From: Quercus robur
Taxonomy: Eukaryota; Streptophyta; Magnoliopsida; Fagales; Fagaceae
Direction of reading: 5' to 3'
Assembly: GCF_932294415.1 (NCBI RefSeq)
Contig: NC_065536.1
Location: forward strand, 10,281,974-10,345,973
Length of the DNA stretch: 64,000 nucleotides
In this document: in pieces, positions 55,129 to 64,000 of the stretch
How the letters are laid out: every line of letters starts with the position of its first letter
Position numbering within the stretch: the stretch's first letter is position 1
Translations under genes and position numbers: made by a program
The notes under the pieces: model-generated
The model's database searches: none
What the model was told of the DNA's origin: nothing
The model's input: only the letters and a program-made list of their open reading frames with translations

Positions 55129-56634
55129 ATGGAGCAGCAGCAGCAACTTCAACATTTTATCCATCCTGAGCATCCCTTGCTCTTCAATCCAGACGACAGA
55201 AGAGGATATGGTTGTTTGGGGTGTGGAGAATCAGTATATGGTCCTAGCTACAGTTGTAAAGAATGCTCATATGTTCGGTGTCATCATAAATCATGTGCGG
55301 AATTGCCGCTTGGGTTGCACCATCCCTTGCACCCAATCCATCCTCTCATTCTCTTTGATGAAAAGACACATTATCCTGAAGAAGAACACAAACAAAAGAC
55401 GAAATGCCAAGTCTGCAATGAATCTCGCCGACAATACACTTATCGCTGTTACCGCTGCGACTTCAACCTTCACGCCACATGTGCTTCCTTACCGCCCACC
55501 ATCCAATCTTCTCAAGTCCACCACCACCCATTAACCCCCTTTTGGAAGTGGATGTCGTTCACTTGTGACCTTTGTGCCAAAGAAGTCAAGGGTATACCTA
55601 ATCAGTGTGCTTTATGTAGTTTATGGTTTCATAATAGTTGTGCTTCTTTGCCGGGCAAACTCAAAGTTATTCGTCACAAGCACCCCCTCCACCTCACCTA
55701 TTCTTATCTTGAAGTTGAACTCCATCAATCCGACTCCCGATTTTGTCAGCTCTGTGTTCAAAAGGTGAACACAAACTATGGGTTTTACTATTGCTCCAGA
55801 TGCGATTTCGTTGCCCACCTTGATTGTGCTGCGGACTACGGAAATAGGGAAAACATAAATTTGCAGGAACTTAAAGAGGAGGAGAATGAAGATTCAGAAC
55901 TCGATCAATCTGTTGACTCCGCAGCTTACAAAGTCAAAAATATCAAAGTGAGGGAGGACGGAACTGAAATAGCTGCAGAAATCCAACATTTCAGTCATGT
56001 GCATGACTTAAAGCTTTCGGACGATGAGGTACTAAATATTGAAAAATGTGACGGGTGCGTACAAGCTATTTTCCCTCCCTTTTATAGTTGTGTAAATTGT
56101 AGCTTCTTTCTACATGAATCTTGTGCTAAATTACCTAGAAAAAAAAGACACCCACTTCATCAACACCCACTCAGCCTTCTCACGGGATCATTATTGTGGT
56201 GTTTAGCCTGTCATCGTAGATGCAATGGCTTCAACTATTATTGTTCGAGATGTGGTTTTAGTCTCGATGTTCCCTGTAGTTTAATCCCAGACATACTTAC
56301 CCACCATGGTCATGAGCATCGACTTTTTCTCTCTAGCATAGAATCTAAACAGAATTGTAGTTGTTGTGATTCTAAAATTTTCCCAATATTTCGTTGTACC
56401 ACTTGCAAGTTTGCTTTAGACTTCAAATGTGCTACATTACCACAAACCGCAAGGTACAAACAACATGAGCATTCCTTCACTCTCTGTTATACTGCTGAAG
56501 ATGATTCCGGTGAATATTATTGTGATATTTGTGAAGATGAACGAGACCCAAAACATTGGTTCTACTATTGTGCAAATTGCAATTATCCTGCACATACCAA
56601 ATGTATTCTTGGCATAAACCCAAATCTCAAGTGA
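55129..56634 (+). CDS. DC1 (Cys/His-rich C1-like) domain protein, C-terminally shortened
   Basis: The product is 501 residues in one exon, starting MEQQQQLQHFIHPEHPLLFN. About eight DC1 units can be seen by their H-P-L ... C-x2-C ... C-x2-C ... H-x2-C pattern: residues about 12-56, 68-118, 132-171, 184-233, 290-332, 341-383, 395-434 and 446-492. An acidic linker (about 242-285) splits them four and four. The units are expected to bind zinc and are related to the C1 lipid-binding domain; plant members are linked to stress, hormone and defence responses, mostly without known biochemical function. The stop at 56632-56634 comes straight after unit 8. A ninth unit is readable in another frame just downstream (separate entry), so the present protein is about 50 residues shorter than its ancestor. 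It may still be functional. Intronless structure is usual for the family. Confidence 0.9.
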   Translation: MEQQQQLQHFIHPEHPLLFNPDDRRGYGCLGCGESVYGPSYSCKECSYVRCHHKSCAELPLGLHHPLHPIHPLILFDEKTHYPEEEHKQKTKCQVCNESRRQYTYRCYRCDFNLHATCASLPPTIQSSQVHHHPLTPFWKWMSFTCDLCAKEVKGIPNQCALCSLWFHNSCASLPGKLKVIRHKHPLHLTYSYLEVELHQSDSRFCQLCVQKVNTNYGFYYCSRCDFVAHLDCAADYGNRENINLQELKEEENEDSELDQSVDSAAYKVKNIKVREDGTEIAAEIQHFSHVHDLKLSDDEVLNIEKCDGCVQAIFPPFYSCVNCSFFLHESCAKLPRKKRHPLHQHPLSLLTGSLLWCLACHRRCNGFNYYCSRCGFSLDVPCSLIPDILTHHGHEHRLFLSSIESKQNCSCCDSKIFPIFRCTTCKFALDFKCATLPQTARYKQHEHSFTLCYTAEDDSGEYYCDICEDERDPKHWFYYCANCNYPAHTKCILGINPNLK

Positions 56635-56791
56635 CACATATAATGGCCACCTGCCTGGAGGTTCTTACACATTTGTTTGTCACCTACACACCTTTAATTT
56701 CATTGAGGAAATCAAAGGCCACCCTCAATGTAATAGATGCAATACTTCTTGCAAAGATTTGATTTATCAATGTGCCCAATGTAATTTCTAG
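56635..56791 (+). pseudogene. Ninth DC1 unit, out of frame after a frameshift
   Basis: In the second frame, 56636-56788 reads TYNGHLPGGSYTFVCHLHTF, then FIEEIKGHPQCNRCNTSC, then KDLIYQCAQCNF and a stop at 56789-56791. This is the first two-thirds of a DC1 unit joined to the gene by a net shift of one base near 56,625-56,636. It ends before the usual NLH-x2-C, so it has been hit twice. Confidence 0.8.
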
Positions 56792-58686
56792 ATGCACTAT
56801 TATTGTTTATAGAAAGAAAAATGTTGTTTAAATTTTTATTCTATACTAAACAAAGTAGATAGAATTTTTGGTGCATGAAATTTGTAATTCTTATTCTATT
56901 TAATTTATTTTATTTACTTTTGAACTTAAGCTTAGCTTATTAGGATTGTTGTTTCGTACCTCTCAAATGGCCACAACATTTAATGTATTGTCACATTTAC
57001 TAAATTTAATTTTTGGTCCTACAAGCAACTTACTAAATTCTTCATTGAACCTACCAATCTGGATGCTGGCACTAACCTTGAGATGAGTTTTTTCTCTATT
57101 TGTTTTAGTATGTTTGGTTTCTTGAACGACATTTAAGCTGGTTGTTGGTGATTATGTTTTTAAGTCCTTGGGACATTGGCCAATTCCCGATGATGTGGCC
57201 ATTTTGGGGCTATGGATGGTGTTTGGAGGTGTATCCTACCTTTTTGAAAAACACCTTAGAAACCTTTTCTTAAATTGCATCAATTACAAAATATACAAGT
57301 AGTTTAGGCTCATAAGTTTAAAATGTAGCATTGTTTTTGGTAAATTTGATTTTTATTTTGTGGCAACCATAATTAATAGTTATTCCTAAATAATTTTTTT
57401 TTGAAGTTATATAGAATTTTCCTAGAAGTAATTGTTAGTAAAACTTTAAGCTGGACTTTTCTTCTAAAAGATGTCTACTATTTTGCTTAAATAATTCATG
57501 ATATGCCAAAAATGTTAACTTTGCTAGATTCCAAGTGTGAAGAAATCGTATTAGATGGAGGGGAAAGTTGTGGCCTTCAAAATAGTTTGTCAGGGCAACT
57601 ATGCAATCTTAGAGAATATAAGAATTCACAAAAGTAGGTAGCCAAACCTAGAAAGGATGGTCTTCCTCTGAATTTATAATCAATTAAGTCAATTTATTTT
57701 TGTTTACTTCCCTTATGTGCTATTAATTTTCTTTTGGCAATGGACCCACTGGAGCATTGGAGGAGTGATGTCACCATCCAGGTAGAAATTGCTCCTTCAC
57801 CCATCTACTGGCCTGAGAAATATTGTAAGAGTTTCAATCTTATTTCCTAAAAAAAAAAATTACTTTAGATTGTGGTGTAACAAGTGGGATTTATTAAAGT
57901 CATATATTTTGTGAAATTTCTTTCGAATGTCTGAAATTCTATGCGCTATTTATTCACTATTTATTCATTGAATTGCATACAGTTTTTACGACAAGCATAT
58001 GTGGAGGCAACTGATTTCTTTAACCTGAAAGGGTGAAAAAGTTGTGAACAATTCTATAATGGTGAAATTTCTTTATAACCTTTGATATGATTTGTTGCAT
58101 ATGTAACTCAACATTGCTTTTATTGTTGCAAATGATGAATTGCATATATTTGTGTAATTTTTTAGTTTACCACTTTATAACTGATTAGTGAGCTCTAAAG
58201 ATGTCAAAGCTGATTAAAATTGAAATGGTAGAGCAACTCAAGGATTCATTTTATAACCTTGTATGTGGGTAACAGTGTTGGGTCATAGACTGTTTATTTC
58301 TAGCGAAGATGTTGGCACTTACAAGAAAGGTGGGTTTATCTTTTATGGAATGGTCTGAGATGGAGTATTTAGATGGACAATAGAAGTAGGGGATAGAATA
58401 TATTCACTATTGCTTGAAGCAGAATGCATTGAAGAAACAAAGAAATCTTATACTAGATCTGATTAATTGATTAGGACAAGAATAATGGAGAACAAGATCC
58501 ATACTTATCTTGAGTCTTTCTACTTAGTAGAGTCATTCAAGTTTTGATGCTGCTGTGAGCTTTCTAATCTGAGATTGGAATAATATTGATTTAAGGAAAA
58601 TTGAGTGGCCATGAGAAGAATGGATGGTGGAATGACTGGTTTGAGGGAGTTCCCCCTCTAAGAATTGCTTTTTTGTTTAAACGGTC
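56792..58686. other. Intergenic DNA downstream of the DC1 gene
   Basis: Probably 3' UTR at first, then AT-rich sequence with no recognisable gene, RNA gene or repeat boundary. Confidence 0.5.
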
Positions 58687-58935
58687 TTTTTTTTTTTTTT
58701 AATAGAAAAAACTTTATTGAAAACCAAAACAGGCAAAAAACAGAATAGCAATGGGACTGCCAATAACTTACTAATGGCCTCCTCTAAGGTTACATTTACA
58801 ACAGCAAATGGGTTATTCCCTAAATCAAAAGATTCAAAAATAGAGTTAAGCATAGACCATTTAGCTAAGGAGTGGGCTGCTCTGTTTGCAATGCTCGTGA
58901 AAGATTCTTATCAAATTTTTGCAAACGTGCTCATA
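58687..58935 (-). pseudogene. LINE 3' end (RNase H tail plus poly-A), minus strand
   Basis: Read on the minus strand it gives TSIANRAAHSLAKWSM. The A-N-R-x-A-H-x-L-A block is typical of the end of the RNase H domain in plant LINEs. A short C-terminal part and an A-run (plus strand T-run at 58,687-58,700) follow. The upstream part is missing, as in 5'-truncated insertions. Confidence 0.65.
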
Positions 58936-60450
58936 AACCATAGATTTGTTCTAAAAAACAATTTGGTTTCTACACTTCCATACCTGTTCAATTACCAGAG
59001 CACCAAACTTGCTCATAAATATCAATGATGAAGCTCGTGAGCTTATTAGTATTGCTTGGCTTTGTTTCACTTAAAATTTTCAAATTGAATGATGTGGGGT
59101 ATATATATTTTCATTATTATTAAGCACTTTTGAAAGCAATACTATAGTTATTTGAGACATATAATACTCGAAACTTTAAGCTATTGGCTAATGTTAGCAC
59201 AACAATGCTATTTGCACATTTTGTTGCACACCTGATTTCACACTTGACCTCTAGGCCTTCATTTTATATTAAAACAGTGATCACATTTCCATGAAATTCA
59301 AAACTATTCTCATTTTCCCGTGTTACTCATGTTAACTCATTTTGTAATAATTTGGTATGTAGTCTCTATCATAATCAAGTACACATGCTATAAGATGCTA
59401 TACTTATTTATGCTGGGACCCTTTCTTCCTCCCTTTTGTTTTCTTCCCAATTACTTGTGTTTAATTGAACTTCTTCATGTAATGGCTTCCTGTCCCATGT
59501 CAACTTGTAGGTCACTACTCTGGACATTAGTAGATGTAGAGTAACCATTTTCCATGGCAATTCAAATTTTTGGACCGGAGTGTTGGTTTGATATGAATTT
59601 GAGCCTTTATTTTATTTTATTTTTGCACCATTATTTATAGTCTTTGAGAGATGGAGTGAGGTTAAGGAACCAATTGGCATTCATTTGGAGCACTGTTAAA
59701 ACTTTATGTTGCTTGTACCTAAGTTATCAAGCTTTGGGGTATGGTTTTTGAGTGATACATTTTTACAAATTTTGAATTTTATTCTTCCACATTATTGTAA
59801 TTTCTTTTGGTAGGTAGCATTGTTGTAATTTCCTTTCAGTCATATTCAAATCAATTTTTCCCCTTTTTGAGTTACACTCTCTTCCTTTTTTCTCAAATAT
59901 GTGGATGCAGATGGTCTTTCATCCTCTAGTGGGGTTCATTAACAATATTTTAATATATTGGGTGGAAATTTAGAGAAGCATTTCAACATCTTATTCTCAG
60001 GTACTTTCATTCTTACTCTCTTAAGTTAAGTTATTTAGGAAATCTTATTTTCTTTTATTTATGTATCTTTAAGTTTTGAGCGTTTTTCACTTTTTAGAAT
60101 TAAATCTCTATATTGTGTTTTTGTTTGTTCATTTTTTTGCTTATACACAATCAGTACAAGTTCAACTTTTAATGCCATTGTTATAACTTAGGCAAATAGC
60201 AATTGTTACACAAGTTAATTGGAACATATTCTTGTCATAAATATTGAGATCTTTTTCTTAGAAGATCAAAAACCCAATTTTTGCAAAGGTCTGTATCGTG
60301 ATTTGGATCAACTAGTTACTTCAATGTGGTGGAGGGAATGCACATATTGCTTACCTGTTGTTTGATGAAATGGCTGTCTTCTTTGGAACAACTTTGGCCG
60401 CACTTAAGATTGTACTCCATTAAGCGTGATTTTGTTTAGAATAACAAAAA
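58936..60450. other. Intergenic DNA, nothing recognised
   Basis: AT-rich without supported genes. Frames at 59320-59544 and nearby are unrecognised. Confidence 0.45.
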
Positions 60451-60585
60451 TGTGATAGGTGCATGCAAGTCATTCCAAACCCGTTTTATAGTTGTGCACA
60501 GTTTAGCTTCTTTCTTCATAAATCTTATGTTAAATTACCTAGAAAAAAGAAACATCCACTCACTCACCTCCCGAAGACACACTAA
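60451..60585 (+). pseudogene. DC1 gene fragment (one unit)
   Basis: It translates as CDRCMQVIPNPFYSCAQFSF, then FLHKSYVKLPRKKKHPLTHL and a stop at 60583-60585. It matches residues about 307-347 of the DC1 gene at 55129 (CDGCVQAIFPPFYSCVNCSF) at DNA and protein level. Two zinc ligands are lost (Cys to Phe in C-x2-C, Cys to Tyr in HESC). No flanking units remain. Confidence 0.8.
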
Positions 60586-60722
60586 ATAAGATTGATTGTA
60601 TTGCTTCAATCTACCTTCAAAGGATAAGTATTAAAATGTCCAAGCATTTATTCTTCTTGTTATTAAAGTCTTCAAAACGCTTTTCAGTCACTGAACTGGG
60701 AGTAGATCAGCTCTCATGAAAA

Positions 60723-61530
60723 TCATTCAATTGTCTTCAAAATAAAGATTAATAAGCTGCATATTCTCACATTTGGGATGGAATTTGAATTCCTTGCAAC
60801 CAAGAATCCTTTTTTTAGCACCTGAGTTAGGAACTCCATTGCTAGCAGAAACAAATAAGGGGACAATGATCCCTCTGTCTCATCCCCTTGGCTCCTCGAA
60901 AATAACCTGCTAGTCCTCCATTTAGATTCACATAGTATGTAGGAGTGGTAATAAATCCACAACTTGAAGGCACTGAAAAGTAAACTACCATTCCAGATTT
61001 TCCACTGAATCATAAGCTTTCCTAATTTCCACCTTGATGGTACACCAGCTTGGCCTTATTCACATTTTCTGCTATATTCCTGCCAGGCACAATGGCAGTT
61101 TGGTTGGGGCTAATAATATCATTCAAGCATGCTTTAAGTCTTAGTCAAGTTCTTTGTGATGCACTTATAAATTATATTTCAACCAAAAAAAAAAAAATGA
61201 TCTATAATTCCCCCTTGGCCCACACTTGAAGGGTTGCTCACTTTATGGACAAGAGTCATAATTGTTGCATTCACCTCTCGAAGTAACCTACCTGAATTGA
61301 AGAATGATTGGATGGCATGGACTACATCTGAAGGGATAACAGGTCAAGTTTTTTTAAAAAACAAGCTGTGAACCCATCGGGGCCTGGGGCCTTCTCTCCA
61401 TCCAAAGAAAACATAGTCTGCTGGATCTCCAAACTTGGAACTAGCATCTGCAAATTTTTCTTTGTGATCTATTGCAATTTGAAAGTGTAGAACCTGCTGA
61501 AAGTCTCCCCATATTTCTTGAGCCAAATGC
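60723..61530 (-). pseudogene. LINE reverse transcriptase remnant, minus strand, frameshifted
   Basis: Minus-strand pieces in different frames read MFSLDGEKAPGPDGFTACFL (near 61,420-61,360), VEIRKAYDSVE (near 61,030), YYVNLNGGLAGYFRGAKGMR (near 60,930-60,880) and SLSPYLFLLAMEFLTQVLKK (near 60,870-60,800). They lie in the order of plant L1-type reverse transcriptase motifs (A-P-G-P-D-G, K-A-Y-D, G-x-R-Q, L-S-P-Y-L-F). Several frameshifts and stops make it inactive. The catalytic YADD region is not seen. Confidence 0.8.
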
Positions 61531-61570
61531 CCCTCAAAGGTGCCTAACAGATTTTAATAATAGTACCCTG

Positions 61571-61783
61571 AACAAAACTTGGCTCCAAACATGTTTGGAG
61601 CTATCTTTTCCAGCCCATTACGTTTTGATTTATAAGACTATTCATGTGTATTATTTAAACAAGTCACATGACTCATTAACTAAGTCATATGAATAAAATT
61701 ATACATGGATAGTCTCTTCAATTGCCACGTAATGGATTGAAAAAAGATGGCTCCAAACATGTATGGAGCCAAACTTTTTCCAC
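61571..61783. mobile_element. MITE with palindromic ends
   Basis: The left end (cttggctccaaacatgtttg onward) and the right end (ggctccaaacatgtatggag and on to ccaaac) are inverted copies of about 35 bases. The left end contains the perfect 20-bp palindrome GCTCCAAACATGTTTGGAGC. Inner blocks ccattacgt and acgtaatgg are also inverted. There is no coding content and target duplications are unclear. Confidence 0.6.
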
Positions 61784-64000
61784 CTACAACAAATCTAATT
61801 ATTTCACATGTTGAGGATCTGTTATCTTTTTCCTCTAATCATCCTTCAGACAAAGTATTGAGCTTTAAGCATATCTTATTTTTTAACTGCTCGATGAAAG
61901 AATGTAGTATTGTTACCCCTATTGAGCCAACTATTTCTAGATGTTTGTTTCATAAGAGCCTCCTCTCCTCTACTAATGCTCTTATAGAATTCTCCAATCT
62001 TAAATTGTAGCACCAGTGGTTGTGCTACAAAATTCACAGTATTCTCTTTGAGTCTAACTTCTCCAACTCATAACTGACAGTTATGCCCTCACGCACATTC
62101 CTATCAATTTTACCTGCCGACAACAATGATTGATGTGCCAAAGCAACTTTTGATAATAGATCGGTCTATCTTTTGTCTTGTTATCTTATTTTCATCTAAA
62201 TTCATCTTCTTTCCTATCTGCAATAAAACAAATGTATACTTGAAGTACAAATATAAGTTCCAAGTTGCAACTATGTCATTGAATTATATTACACCTTTGT
62301 ATTTTAAAGTTGCAAGTGGAGATTGAACACGTAGTTAAAGGTTAGAAACTTAGTTGGATTCCATTGGCAGCTCAATAGCAATACATTAGTGGCCCTTTGA
62401 AATACTGCTGAAGCAGGAAAAAAATATTTATGTTCATGGTGGTTTTTCATACCCTAATTCAAGTTTCCCAATCTTAAGATTATATATGAGTGAGACGGTG
62501 CGGTACTCTTCGCCAGTTTGAAACTGAAAAGTGAGTGTATCTGCCCAATAAAACCAAAAAAATTTCTAAAACAGACAATCCCAACAATATGGTCTATCAG
62601 ATTTAGTCCAGCCCAAGCGCTAAAGAAGAAGATGGTGAGATTTAATTTGACAATTATACTTGAAGTACAATTGACACAGAGATTTTGAACAAATTTAAAA
62701 ATAGGTCCAGATAGTTCTCAAATATTTAACTTGACATTGAGGCACTTAGTAAAATCCAACTCAAACTCCCTGCTTCCACAGAAATCCAGAATAATTTTTT
62801 CGGTAACAGTTTTCCCCTTGCGATTTGGCCATGTCACAATTTAGTCCACAAAATTTCTTATGTTGCATTTATACAACTAAGATTGGACCAAAACGAAATC
62901 ATTTGGGTTTGTCCTAATTCTAAATTAATAGATTTTATATTTTGTGGACAAATTGACCCTAAATGATCCAAGTTTAGTAGTCTGATTTGGTTGATGAGCC
63001 ACGCATGCAATTAAAAAAAGCATGTGATGTTAATATTTTGATATAAGGTTTCTATTTGTTGGAGCCATGCAATCGAAAGAAAGAGAACCAACATGCAAAA
63101 CCTCACCCCATAGCTGAAAAAAAACAATGATGAGAAACCTGGTCCACAAATTTAATCTTTTTACCCCTTTTTTTGTCTGGCTCTCAACCAAGTACATACA
63201 ACACACAGGTGTATTAGGTGAAGGTATTGAAGAGAAAGTCCAAGGAAACTGCCAAGTCATTGTGATAAAATTTCTCAGTTTCCGGATTGGTCTTCTTAAT
63301 TGTGATGATCTTTCTTCAGTGGGCTGGAAGTTTTTTTTTTTTTCCTATACTCTTTGAATATAATCTTTTATTGGTTTTACACGATATAGCACATAAAATA
63401 TTAAGTGTGTAAGACTTCCACATCCACAAGCTAGCAAAATCTGATAAGTTTGTTCTGCTTCAAATTTTATAGGTGAAACTCTCTCTCTCTCTGTGGGTTC
63501 TTCACAGGTACATTCTCTTCGCCACTGAATTTTCAATTACTATATGTGTCTGCATGCTTATGAAATATGATTGTATGAACTTTTGGGCGGTCCAATGTGT
63601 CCTTATCAATAGGTAGTATTAGAGGTTCTATTTCATTTCTGGATGACTTGTAATATATCTATGAATGCGTCTAAAGCAGGATTAAGATCATACTATTTTA
63701 AGACTTCTGTTATCAGGTCATATGATATGTTTAAAAAACTGTTCTTATTGATTTGCTGCTACATAATCAAACATCGTCTTAATTGGATCTATGTTCATAT
63801 TTATCACATCTGTTAATCCCAAGGGATTTTTATTTTTGGAAGTACTTTCAGTAAAATTGAACTCTAGGCAAAATAACCACTTTATGGTATTTGGTTCTTG
63901 ACATGGTTCATTTTTGTAGTTTATCTCATGGAACCAAAGCCCTCAAATTTATATGGCTTCAAAAGACTAAGAAATTCGATAGATAAAAGAGTCCATGAAA
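61784..64000. other. Intergenic DNA to the window end
   Basis: Only short unrecognised frames. A CT-run (ctctctctctctctg) at 63,480-63,494 next to cacaggtacattc could belong to a 5' UTR of a gene beyond the window, but I see no start codon with a supporting frame. Confidence 0.4.

Noticed and set aside
1-64000. tRNA, rRNA or snRNA genes
   Set aside because: I looked for conserved tRNA B-box text and common RNA gene cores and saw none beyond primer-binding sites of LTR elements. A covariance-model scan would be decisive.

Overview
This 64-kb window looks like nuclear DNA of a dicot plant. It is AT-rich and full of introns, homopolymers and (TA)n tracts. It holds plant gene families (a type II membrane methyltransferase-like protein, an NF-YB subunit, cyclin H, a DC1 zinc-finger protein) and plant transposons (Ty3/Gypsy of the Tat type, a small tRNA-iMet-primed LTR element, MULE- and hAT-like MITEs, LINE remnants). 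The mix would suit a woody species, but I cannot name one from sequence alone.

Layout. 1-3.7 kb is intergenic, with a 279-bp fold-back MITE that keeps a perfect 9-bp target duplication. A methyltransferase-like gene lies at 4.36-5.77 kb (+). From 5.8 to 20.4 kb I see no gene, but several mobile elements: a 1.75-kb non-autonomous LTR element (7.49-9.24 kb, minus), a LINE tail (10.0-10.2 kb), a 957-bp element with G/C-run ends (11.9-12.8 kb), two related MITEs (14.8-15.35 kb) and a 0.65-kb tandem duplication (16.4-17.7 kb). An intronless NF-YB gene is at 20.54-21.04 kb (+). 21-27.5 kb is intergenic, with an 88-bp tandem repeat and a perfect 64-bp palindrome. Two spliced minus-strand genes follow: an unrecognised four-exon gene for a 129-residue protein (27.56-29.97 kb) and a complete 13-exon cyclin H gene (33.37-37.74 kb, 337 residues). 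A tandem duplication of about 1.19 kb lies between them and includes the promoter-side sequence of the first.

38.66-48.53 kb is a nearly pristine Ty3/Gypsy element of 9,874 bp. Its two 579-bp LTRs differ at one base that I can see. It has a primer-binding site, one continuous gag-protease-RT-RNaseH-second RNaseH-integrase frame broken by a single in-frame stop, and a four-exon antisense gene with its own TATA box between pol and the 3' LTR. It landed about 0.9 kb upstream of the cyclin H start codon. The whole element, LTRs and both coding strands included, is seeded with the motif GGACGA/TCGTCC (about 60 copies). This is the most unusual feature of the window.

48.5-55 kb is intergenic and contains repeated degenerate copies of the 5' flank of a DC1 gene, interrupted by a MITE. 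A DC1-domain gene is at 55.13-56.63 kb (+); its final DC1 unit has been lost to a frameshift. A second DC1 fragment lies at 60.45 kb, surrounded by minus-strand LINE debris. The rest to 64 kb is intergenic, with one palindrome-ended MITE.

Spliced models were built by hand from GT/GC-AG sites, reading phase and family knowledge; no alignment was run.
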